The notes under the pieces were generated by a model. That model did no database searches. It was given only the letters and a program-made list of their open reading frames with translations, and had not been told where the DNA came from. A DNA stretch of 64,000 nt, taken from NCBI GenBank assembly GCA_902651635.1, contig CACRSC010000077.1:74807-138806 (forward strand). The letters run 5' to 3'. The stretch's first letter is position 1. Each line of letters begins with the position of its first letter. A program made the translations under genes and the position numbers. This DNA comes from Mastigamoeba balamuthi (taxonomy: Eukaryota; Evosea; Mastigamoebida; Mastigamoebidae). This document shows, piece after piece, positions 42,694 to 53,029 of this stretch.

Positions 42694-45600
42694 ATGCCGC
42701 AACCCACCGGGCCAGGCGCGCCGCCCTCGGGCCCCGCGACGCCGCGCGCGCGCCGCGGCCCCCTGACGGGGACGCCGTTCGTGTGGTCCACGGGCCGCCC
42801 CATCACAAACTTCAGCTTCATCGTCGGCTCCCAGATCCGCTTCCTCGTGCAGAGCCTCAAGAAGGGCAACTACAAGTCCACCGTCGCCGAGCTGCACCAG
42901 GTAGGAGCACCCGCGTCGCCCGCGTCCCCCCGTTTTGTTCTTTCTTTTTTTAATTTTTGATTATTTGTGCGATTTTTCGAGAGCAATTCAATTCAATTCG
43001 ATTCGCGTTGTTCTCTGCCCGGGGGATAGCTGGCGAGCTTGTACGGCCACGACGCGTACCTGTACATGATGCGGTGCCTCGTGGAGTTCGCCGACGGCAT
43101 CCGCGAGAAGCTCCCGAAGGAGCACCAGTCCAAGGCCAACCTCCTTCGGTTCGCGCCCCCTCCCCCCCACCAACCCACCGTCTTGACCGATCCAAATCCA
43201 ATCGAATTGAATCGAACTCAATTTGCATTCGGCATTTGCTAACGCCCCGCCGCAGCGAGCAGCTCGTGCTCCTCGCGTCGCAGGGCAACTTCTCGTCGGT
43301 GCTCCAGCAGGTGCTCGACGGCGTCCTCGAGCCCGGCAGCGCCGAGGAGTGGGTCTCGTCGCTGGCCCGCGCGCTGCGGCTGCCGCCCGCCGCCGAGCTG
43401 GCCGTCTGCCTCGCGCTCGCCCAGCACCCCTCCGACGCCGCGCTGGCCGCCGAGGGCCTCCGGGCGCTCAAGGCCCGCCTGGTCCCGCTCTCGCAGAGCG
43501 GCGCCCGCGTCCCCGAGACGCTCGCGCACGCGATGCTGTCGTTCCTGACGGACCCCGCCGACCGCGCCTGCGCGACGACCATCGCGCTGGCCTCTGAGCA
43601 CCGGGACAAGGAGCCCTCGGCCGCGGCGGGCAGGGAGCGGGTGGCGGCCCTGTCGCTGCTGCCGCTGCTCGACGACGAGGCGGAGCTGGCGGCCGCGGTG
43701 GCGACGCCGCAGACGGCGCCGTCGTACGCGACGCTGGCGGCGAGCGCGGCGCACCCGGCGGAGCTGCTGGCGGACCTGGGCTACGCGTGCATGGCGACGG
43801 CGGCCTCGTGGAAGGCCGTACTCGAGAGCCCCGGGCGCCCGCTGGCCGAGCAGGACTTTGCGCTGATCCTCGCGTCGATGGCGCGCAACACGGGGCCGCA
43901 GATGGAGGACGGCATGGCGCTGCTGCTGCCCGAGGTCGCCTACGACGAGGCGCTGCGCCCGCTGCACCAGGCGGCCGCCCAGCAGCAGGGCTGGAACGTC
44001 GGCGTCTTCTGCGACGTCTGCCGCGAGCTCTTCCCGCGCGTCTGCTGGCCGGCCGTCGTCCGCGCGCTCGACCACCCGGGCTTCGTCGTCCCCGACCAGC
44101 GCGGCCTGCAGCTCATCCTCGCCGTCTACAAGCGCTGCACGCACGAGCCCTTCCCGATGGGCTGCCTCCTCGACGAGTGGCAGAACCGGTCGGGGCAGCT
44201 CTCGCTGCTGCGCCACATACTCGCGTCGCCCCCCGACGTGCTCAGCCTCGCGCCCCCGCGCGCGACCTCGCCGGGCGCCGGCGCCGGCCCGCAGTCGCCC
44301 CCGAGCGGCCGCACGTCGCCGCAGGCGGCGCAGCAGGCGCAGGCCATCACCGGGGCCGCGGCGAGCCCGGCGCTGCTGTGGTCGTCGGTGCCGCTGATCG
44401 AGGCGCTGCTGCGCCTGTCCGAGACCGAGGGGGCTGCGGCCGTGTGGCCCGCGCTCGAGGCGCCGCTGAAGCAGTGCCCCGAGCTGCTGCTGCACGGGCT
44501 CGCGATGGTGCGCGCCGAGGCGCCCGGGGCCGCGCTGCGCCGCGAGCTGCTGGGGACGCTGGCCGCGATGTTCTTCGGGCCGCACCCCAACATGCAGGTC
44601 GTCCACAAGGTCTGGGCCGTCAGCGCGCCGACGCTGGTGCTGGCGCTGCGCGAGCTGTGGATGCACGACCGCAACAGCGTCTCGCAGATCATCGACATCG
44701 CGCACCAGGAGCTCAAGAACAACGCCACGCAGCTGCTGCCGTCGCTGCTCGACTCCAAGCCCTACGCCTTCGCCATCGACGTGGCCTCGCTCGCGGCGCA
44801 GCGCGAGTACCTGAACCTCGAGCTCTGGCTGCAGGAGCACCTCGTGCAGCACGGCGAGCCCTTTGTGCGCGCCTGCCTCGAGTACCTGCAGTCCAAGGCG
44901 CTGCAGCGCGTCGCCATGCGCGACAACGCGCCCGTGCCCGCGCCCCCGGGCGGCCTCTCCAACTTCCTGCTGGCCCCGGAGACGATGAAGATCTACTTCA
45001 AGTGCATCGCGGCGCACCCGCAGCTGCTGGGCAAGGAGCTTGCCGAGTCGCTCGCGCAGATCGAGATGCTCGCCGCGCAGGTCGGGCCCATGACGCCCAG
45101 CGGCGCGCAGCTGCCGCTGATGCAGCAGCCGCCGATGCCGATGCCGCAGCCACAGCCGCCGCAGCAGCAGCCCGCGCAGGGCGTCACGATGGGGTTCCCC
45201 GTCGCGAGGCCCGAGGGCACCGTGCCGACGGCCAACGCCACGGGGCAGCAGGAGAAGTTCTTCAGCCCCGAGATCGAGCAGGTCGCCAGCGAGAACTTCC
45301 AGAAGCTCTACGAGGGCCAGCTCAGCGTCAACGAGGTCGTGGCGCTGCTCAAGACCCTCAAGGCCTCGAAGGACTCGACCGAGCAGGACGTCTTTGCCTG
45401 CATGATCCGTACGGCCAGATTCCCCCCCTCCTCTTCCTCTGGAGATTGTCTGATGGATTCCCGAAAATCAGACAACCTGTTCGACGAGTACCAGTGGCTG
45501 CCCAAGTTCCCCGAGAAGGAGCTCAAGATCACCGGCGTGCTCTTCGGGCAGCTCGTGCAGCACCAGCTCGTCACCTACATCCCGCTCGGCGTCGCGCTGC

Positions 45601-48600
45601 GCCTCGTGCTCGAGGGCCTGCGCAAGCCCGGCACCAAGTTCTTCAAGTTCGCGCTCTACGCGCTCGAGCAGTTCACGGGTCGCCTCTACGAGTGGCCCCA
45701 GTACTGCGCGCAGCTGCTGCAGATACCGCACCTGAAGCAGACCCGTCCGGACATCACGGAAATCGTCGAGAAGGCGATCGCCAAGACGTCGGCGTCGCCC
45801 GTCGCCGGCAGGCCGCCGGGCTCGTCGCCGCCGCCGCCCGGCAGCAACACGGCCGGCCAGGACGTCGCGACGCCCTCGGGCACTGCGGCTGCCGCGGGCC
45901 TGAAGCTCAGCACGGACCTCGACAAGGTGCCCGAGTTCAAGCCGCAGCGGCCGGCGACGGCGACGCGGCCGCCCGGGAGCCCCGCGGTGCCCGACCACGT
46001 GGCGGCCGACTACGCGATCAAGACGGTCATCTCGATCGAGACGCTGCGCGCGGCCGCCGCGGCGAGGCCGCCGGCCGCGTACCCCGACGTGGCGACGAGC
46101 GACCGGATGCACTTCATCCTCAACAACGTGGCGCAGTCGAACCTCGAGAGCAAGGCGGCGGAGATGCGCGACATACTGCGGCCCGAGCACCTCGAGTACC
46201 TGGCGCAGTACCTCGTGACGACGCGGCTGAGCGTCGAGCCCAACAACCACCTGCTGTACCTGAGCTTCCTCGACGCGCTGCGCAGCCCGCAGCTCTCGCA
46301 GTACGTGCACAGGTCGACGTGCGACCAGGTCGTCGCGCTGTTCGCCTCGGACCGCATCCGGACGGACAACAGCGAGCGGACGCTGCTCAAGAACCTCGGC
46401 TCGTGGCTGGGCCTGTCGACGATCGCGCGCAACAAGCCCATCGTCCACAAGGACCTGCCGATCAAGGACCTCCTCATCGCCGCCGTGGCCGCGCGCGACG
46501 GGCGCACGCAGGCCGCCGTGGGGTTCGTCGCCAAGGTGCTCGAGCACTGCGTCAGCTCCAAGGTCTTCAGGCCGCCCAACCCCTGGGTCGTGCCGATCCT
46601 GCGCGTGCTCGCCGAGGTCTACGAGCTGCCGGGCCTGCGCCAGAACACGCTCTTCGAGATCGAGGGCCTCTTCAAGACGCTCTCGCTCGAGATCGAGCAG
46701 TTCAAGCCCGAGGCGCCGCTCTTTGCCGACCTCGTGGCCGCGGGCGTGCAGCAGCAGGTCGACGCCAAGCCCGCGCCGCCGCCCGTGGGCCCCCTGTACG
46801 CCGCGCCGGCCGCCGCGCAGGAGCAGAAGCAGGCGATACCCGGGAGCACGCCGGCGGGTCAGCCGTCGCAGGCGGACAGCGTGCAGGCGCAGCTCGAGGA
46901 GAAGGTCTCGGCCGAGGAGGTCCTCAAGCACGTCGTGGTGCCGCCCGAGCTCAACCTGGGGCCCTCGCTGCCGGGCGTCGTGGCGGCCGCCGTCTGCCAG
47001 GCCGTGCGCGAGATCATCGGGCCCGTCGTCGAGCGCAGCGTGACGATCGGGTGCGTGGCCGCGCGCGAGGTCGTGCTCAAGGACTTTGCGCTCGAGCCCG
47101 ACGAGGAGCGTATGCGCAGGTGCGCGCACATGATGGCGTCGAGCCTCGCGGGCAGCCTCGCGCTGGCCACGTGCCGCGACCCGCTGCGCGTCAGCGTGCT
47201 GGGGCACCTGCGCGTGGGCCTCGCGCCGCTGGTGCCGCAGTCGGAGCAGCAGCAGCTCGTCGTCGACCAGGCCGCCCAGGCGCTGAGCTCGGAGAACATC
47301 GAGGCGGGCTGCCAGATCATCCAGGCCGCCGCCGCTGAGAAGGCCGAGCGCGACACGGACGAGGCGCTCGCGGCCGCCTTTGCCACGCGCCGCAAGTTCC
47401 GCGAGGCCCACGCGGGCACCGCCTCGCCGCCGTTCTTCGCCGACATGTCGTTCCTGCAGAGCCGCTACGCGTCGCTGCTGCCCGAGTCGCTGCGCGCGAT
47501 GCCCGGGGGGCTCAAGCCCGCGCAGGTCCGCGTCTACGAGGAGTTCGAGAACGTGCCCCGCGTCGCCCAGCAGAAGGCCGCCGAGCCCACGACGCCCGGC
47601 GAGCCCGGCTCGGCCGCCGCCAGCGAGTCGGAGCAGTCGCAGCAGCAGCCCGTCGCCCCCGGCGTCAAGCTCTCGGTCCAGGACTGCCTCGAGCGCATCT
47701 TTGTGCGCGTCACTCCCCCACGGCCTGTCTTGTCCTCCCCCTTCTGTTTCTCAATTCCTGGTTTTGTCCGCGCAGGCAATCGCGGGCGAGCTCGAGAAGG
47801 CGGCGGTCACCGAGGGGTCGCAGCCCGAGGAGTTCAAGCGCCTGGCGCGGGCGATGGCCGAGACGTTTGCGACGTGCAGCGTCCCCAGCGAGGCGGCGTC
47901 TGCCGCGCTGCACCGCCTGCTGGCGCGCGTGCCCGAGGACGCGCGCGTGCGCGACGCCGTGACGCCCGCGCTCGAGGTCGCCGCGGCCGTCGCCAACAGC
48001 AGCGAGGCCGCGCGCAGCGTCGCCGCCGCGTGGATCGGCCAGGACGACTCGGGCCTGCGCTGGTGCATCGCGGGGCCCGAGCTGGCGCGCGCGGCGCTCG
48101 TGCAGGGCGCCGACCTCGACGCCGCGCTCTCGCGGCTGCTCGAAGCCGACTCGTGGGTCGTCGTCGGCCGCGTGCTCGAGGCCGTGCAGCGCGCGCTGGT
48201 CCTCAACGTCGCCCACGTGCTCGCGGCGACGGCCGAGGCGCTCGTGCGCGTCGCCGGGCGCCCGAGCCCCGGGGGCCCGTACGCGGCCATCCCCGCCGCC
48301 GTGCCGGCGCTGGCCGAGGCCGTGGCGAGGGCCGTGGCCGCCAGGGCGCAGGAGCAGGCGCAGCAGCAGCAGCAGGGCGCCGGGGCAGCGGAGAACCCCG
48401 ACGTGGCGCCGCTGAGGGAGAAGGTGGCGGCGCTGTTCCACGAGTGGTGCGCGGCGTGCAGGGACGGCGCCGACGACAAGGCGGCCGCGGCGTTCATCGG
48501 GCAGCTGCAGCAGCAGGGCGTGCTGCGCAGCGAGGACGTGCAGGACTGGTTCTTCAAGATGTGCACCGAGATGGCCATCGACGCGTTCCACACGGCCGCC

Positions 48601-50540
48601 TACGACGAGTACCAGCAGGTCGACGCGCTGGCGGGCCTCATCGTGCAGCTCGTCAAGATGACGCCCGACGCCAACAAGAACAGCCTGCTCACGCACGTCC
48701 TCAGCGTCGTCGTCAAGGTCCTCCTCAAGGACCACGAGGAGAAGGGCCGCAACGTGCGTCCCTCCTCCCGCTTCGGGCTTTGCTTTCGGTTTGGAGTTTT
48801 ACCGGTGGAATTCAATGCCGAGGTCATTCCGGAGCCATCGGGGCCATGTCGGTTGGCCCCCTTCCCCAGCACGAGCGCCCACCTCGAGGGACTGTGCTTT
48901 TGTTTGCTGCAGTGGTGCCAGCCTGTGGGGGGATCAAGAACTCAGCCGTGTTGTCGCACCGTGGGCACCACTGGCCATCAATGGGGGGAGGGGAAGGGGG
49001 AGCTTTCGTTGCTGCTGTGGTCCAGGCCGTGGGGCCCAAGCACTCAGCCATTGTTGCCCGCCTGTGCCCGTGCAGTTCAACCAGAGGCCGTACAAGAAGC
49101 TCTTTGACACGTGGCTGGCGGAGCTGTTCGGCCCCGGCGTGATGGACGCGGCGACGGAGACGGCGCAGGCGGTCAGCATGCAGGTGCTGATGACGTTCAG
49201 CAACCTCTTCCTGATGCTGCACCCGCTGCGCGTGCCCGGGTTCGCGTTCGCGTGGCTCGAGCTCGTCTCGCACCGCATGTTCATGCCGCGCCTGCTGCTC
49301 TCGCGCGCGCAGAAGGGGTGGCCGATGATGCAGCGCCTGCTGGTCGAGCTGCTGCGCTTCCTCGAGCCGCACCTGCGCACGGCCGAGCTCAGCGAGCCCG
49401 TGCGCGTGTTGTACCGCGGGGCGCTGCGCGTGTTCCTCGTGCTGCTGCACGACTTCCCCGAGTTCCTCTGCGACTTCCACTTCAGCTTCTGCGACGCGAT
49501 ACCGCCGACGTGCATACAGCTGCGCAACCTCATCCTCTCGGCGTTCCCGCGCAACATGCGCCTGCCGGACCCGTTCACGCCGCACCTCAAGGTCGACCTG
49601 CTGCCCGAGATACAGCAGTCGCCCCGGCTGCTCTCCAACGTCACGCAGAGCCTCGCGGCGTTCGACCTCAAGGGCGACCTCGACGCGTACCTGCGCACGT
49701 GCCAGCCCGTCACGTTCCTGCTCGACCTCAAGACCAAGCTGCTGCTCCCGCCCGACGAGGCCCAGCGCTGCGGCTCGCGCTACAACATCCCGCTGATGAA
49801 CTCGCTCGTCCTCTACGTCGGCATGCAGGCCATCGCCAACCTCCAGAGCAAGCAGCAGCAGCAGCAGCAGCAGGCGGCCGCCGCTGCAGCGCAGGCGGGT
49901 GGAAGCCCGAGCAGCTCGGCGTCGCCGGGGCCCGGGGCGCAGGCGGGCGCTGCACCCGGGGCGCCCGGGCCCGTGCAGCCGCCGTCGTCGCCGGGGTCGT
50001 CGCCGGCGCCCGGGGCGGGCGCGGGGTCGCCGCCGCCGACGGGGCAGCAGCAGCAGCCGGCGATCATCCACACGGCGCCGATGGAGATCTTCCAGTTCCT
50101 GGCGACCAACTTCGACACGGAGGGGCGCTACGCGTTCCTCAACGCCATCGCGAACCAGCTGCGGTACCCCAACACGCACACGCACTACTTCAGCTGCGTG
50201 CTGCTGTACCTGTGGGTCGCCGAGACGTCGCAGGAGATCATACAGGAGCAGATCACGCGCGTGCTGCTCGAGCGCCTCGTCGTCAACCGCCCGCACCCGT
50301 GGGGCCTGCTCATCACGTTCATCGAGCTCATCAAGAACCCGCGCTACAACTTCTGGGCGCACCCCTTCACCCGCTGCGCCCCCGAGATCGAGCGCCTCTT
50401 CGAGAGCGTCGCGCGCTCGTGCATACCGCAGCAGCCGCAGGGCGCAGCCGGCGGCTCGCCGGCGCCGCAGGTCNCCGCAGGCCGGCTGGGCGGGGGCCGG
50501 CTCGCCCTCGCTGGCCGGGTCGCCCGGGGGTCCGTTCTAG
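42694..50540 (+). CDS. CNOT1: CNOT1/Not1 scaffold of the CCR4-NOT deadenylase complex
   Basis: Not1 is the large helical scaffold that binds the CAF1/CCR4 deadenylases, NOT2/NOT3, CAF40 and regulators, and directs mRNA poly(A) shortening. Six exons are in phase: 42694-42900, 43030-43148, 43256-45408, 45472-47702, 47776-48753 and 49076 to about 50540, giving about 2,385 aa (human 2376). Landmarks are the N-terminal block with [10 protein letters not shown] and [26 protein letters not shown], the MIF4G-like region starting [20 protein letters not shown] (its first residues created by a splice that matches the human sequence), the CAF40-binding/DUF3819 part, and the Not1 superfamily end [50 protein letters not shown] polyglutamine/alanine-proline linker (about 49850-50070) precedes the last block. 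An n at 50474 lies in the terminal Gly/Ser/Pro tail. The upstream frame runs on to 50665, while the more natural tail ends at the TAG at 50538-50540. Confidence 0.96.
50474..50474. other. Ambiguous base n inside the CNOT1 tail
   Basis: A lone n between GGTC and CCGCAGG. The protein-like frame changes here: upstream ends SPAPQV, and downstream [20 protein letters not shown] lies one frame away. This suggests one or two bases are wrong or missing at this point. Confidence 0.7.
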
Positions 50541-51010
50541 GCTTTGGACCAAGGGGACCGGACAGACAGAGAAAGAGAAGGGTAATGCAAAGCAAGGGCG
50601 GTGTCCTTGGGGTGGCCGAGGAGGGCTTGGAAAGAGCCCGTCGCTGCCCCTTGAGTTTCTTCTGAGTGCCATGCCCTCCGCCCCCGCTGGTGCGGTGCTT
50701 CCCAGCGGCTCTAATAACATGCAACCCTTGCCTGTCCGTGTAGCGCCGCTCGAGAACTTTTTTGACGGCTGGGCGGGCGTGTTGGTGCCTTTTGCCTGTA
50801 AAACAGCCCGTCACGAGGTATTTTCCGGTGGGCTGCTGTAGGAATTTCGCCCGTCTTCATTTTCTAAACACCTTTATAGAGACGCGTCCAAGCAGCCGCT
50901 GCACCCTCCCGGTTCGAAGGCGTGTGCGGTGCCATAATTAGGGGGAGTGCCCGCGGCCGTCACCCGCACAGCAGCAGCGCAGCAGCCGCACGTTGTTCCC
51001 GGCGCCCCCG
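50541..51010. other. Intergenic region between CNOT1 and the Cys-rich protein gene
   Basis: Tail-to-head spacing with no supported gene. It should contain the CNOT1 3' UTR and the promoter of the next gene. A partial B-box-like GGTTCGAA near 50913 has no tRNA around it. Confidence 0.4.
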
Positions 51011-52804
51011 ATGGAGACCCTCGCGCTCGACGAGGACTGCACTGGACTCGCCTTTGTCCAGTCGTCCTCAGTGCGCCCACACCCCCGCCCGCACAGCTCC
51101 CTCTCTTTTCGGTTCTTGCCCGCTGTCCCGCCGGCACCGCGAATCGCGCGGCGCGGGGGGCGGCCTGCGCGGAGGGCGGGCCCGAGCGCTGCCCCGCTCC
51201 TTCCGCTGCGCTGCCCGGAGATGCAGTGGGGGCCTCGAAATGGCTATGAAAAAATCTCACGCCGGCGCGATTGCACCCCAGGACGAGACCGCGGAGAGCG
51301 GCGCGGTGGGCAGGGCGGTGCCCGTGCTCGGGGTCTCGACCACCAAAGTCTTCAAGTTCCGCCCGTTCGAGGTGCGCCCCCCCTGACTCGGGCGGGTGGC
51401 TTTTTGGGGTTGGGGGGGCTCAAGCCGGTGTGCAATTTGATTCAATTTCAACCCTTTTCAACCACACATCCCGTTCCCACGGCCCCCCCTTGTGCCCGTG
51501 CGCAACTTATTACACGGGACCCCCCGCCGAGGCGCCAAGGGGGCGGTAGGGGCAACTGGGGTGTCCTCGGGTGTTATTTCAGTTATTTTTGGGCGCTCTT
51601 TGTGCGGGCGAATACCAATCCGACATTACCGCTGCAGATGACCCTCACTTTCCGCCCCGAGTGGATGGAGGCGGCCGGCGTCGCCAATGAGGACGTGCTG
51701 AGGGCCGCGGTCTCTGCCAAGTGCTGCCGCGAGGGCACGTCGCGCACGGGCCCGTTCATCGACATCGGGCCCTGCAGCGTCTGCTCGGGCGGCCCCCGGG
51801 CCTCGCGCGTCATCACCGTCGGCGTCTCGTCCAACTCGGTGCTCGGCCCGCACCCGCAGCCCGACGGCTCGCTCAAGTTCAGCTTCAACGTCTGCCGCAG
51901 CCACTGCACGAGCTCCCGGTGCGCGCGATCTCCGCACAGACCTTTTCCTTCGTATTTTCCATTCCAGAGCCGCCAGAGCCGATGCCCCATATAGTCCCGC
52001 TGACGTCACACTGGCGCAATTCCCCCCCTTCCTCCTCCCCCCCCTCGGTGCAGCGACCACCTGAGGTCCAGGGTCGTGCTCGTGGTGGACAGCCTGCCGG
52101 ACGTGGTGCTCGTCTCTGCGCCGATAACACTGCAGTCGCGCCAGAAGAAGAAGAAGAAGGACTCTGACGACGTCGACGACGCAGCCGACGAGGCGCCAGA
52201 GGAGGCGACGCCCTCGCCGTCCAAGACAAGCAGGCACACGAGCCCCATCGGGGTCTCTGGCACGCCCACAGAGGCCCCCGCAGCCGCAGGCTCACTGGCC
52301 GTCGTCGCCCGCAACTCGCCCACCAGCGCCTTCCCCGCTCCCGAGAAGCCCCTGATGATCAGTGCGGACCCCTCTCCTCTCTGCCCCTCTCTGTCTGTCT
52401 GTCTGTCTCGGTCTCTGTATCTCTGTCTCTGTCTCTCTGGCCGACGCAAGACGGACAGAGAGAGAGACACACACAGAGACGAAGTGCTCACTGTCGCCCC
52501 CCCCCCCCCCGCTCCAGGCACAAGGGTGGTCGTGGTGATTGCGGAGACGAACCTGTCGCAGCAGGGGGCGATGCTGATCAACCAGCACCTGGTGGAGAGG
52601 TTCAGCAGGATCCCGGGGTTCATCGACCACAGGCTCACGTGGGCGCCCGGCATGATACTGGGCATGGGCCACGGCGCGACGCTCGAGCACGCCGAGAAGA
52701 CCATCGCAAGCGGCATCTTGTATACCAACGGAGACAACCCGTGGAAGACCAACCTCGCTGAGGCCGGCGCCCTGGTCATCAAGAGCATCTGCAAGTCGTT
52801 CTAG
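51011..52804 (+). CDS. Unrecognised Cys/His-rich protein, possible DNA-binding factor
   Basis: Five exons join in phase: 51011-51070, 51282-51371, 51638-51918, 52054-52361 and 52518-52804 (341 aa). The last intron is 156 nt and has no stop in frame, so retention would also be readable. The first ~145 residues look beta-rich with paired Cys/His: KVFKFRPFEMTLTFRPEW, KCCREG, GPFIDIGPCSVCSGGPRASR, LKFSFNVCRSHCTSSRDHLR, RVVLVVDSLPDVVLVSAPIT. These are followed by a basic/acidic linker QSRQKKKKKDSDDVDDAADE and a more helical C-terminus (INQHLVERFSRIPGF, GHGATLEHAEKTIASGILY). The spacing C..C, strand, C..H.C then charged basic helix, ending in a Lys-rich nuclear-type signal, recalls p53/Rel-type beta-sandwich DNA-binding domains, but similarity is weak and by eye only. 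No signal peptide or membrane helix. Confidence 0.65.
52377..52500. repeat. TCTG/TCTC microsatellite with a complementary GAGA/GACA arm, inside an intron
   Basis: Runs of CTGT and CTCT (52381-52438) are followed after a short spacer by GACAGAGAGAGAGACACACA (about 52452-52475), which can pair with them as a hairpin. All of it lies in the last intron of the Cys-rich gene. Confidence 0.6.
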
Positions 52805-53029
52805 CTCTTTTACTCGGGCAGAGCCGGCTGAACAGTCCACCTCTCCACAGCTCACACGCACCACCCTTCACCCTCTCCACCAGCAGGGATTGTCACCATG
52901 GCACGCACCCATCATCATAGTAGCAGCGCATCCAACTGTTTTAGGCCAATTCAATCTCCAGTTGGCTTCCCAGGAAACCAAGTGCAGTCTCACCGGGCAA
53001 GTGCCAGACAGGCGAGCGTGTACGGTCGC

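Noticed and set aside
43239-48735. Several long minus-strand frames opposite CNOT1, and the + frame 43787-47338
   Set aside because: All are shadows of CNOT1 exons. The CNOT1 frame shows family motifs and in-phase splicing, whereas the shadows are Arg/Ala-rich without motifs.
50890-50940. Possible tRNA because of GGTTCGAA near 50913
   Set aside because: No acceptor, D or anticodon arms can be formed, and the B box is incomplete.
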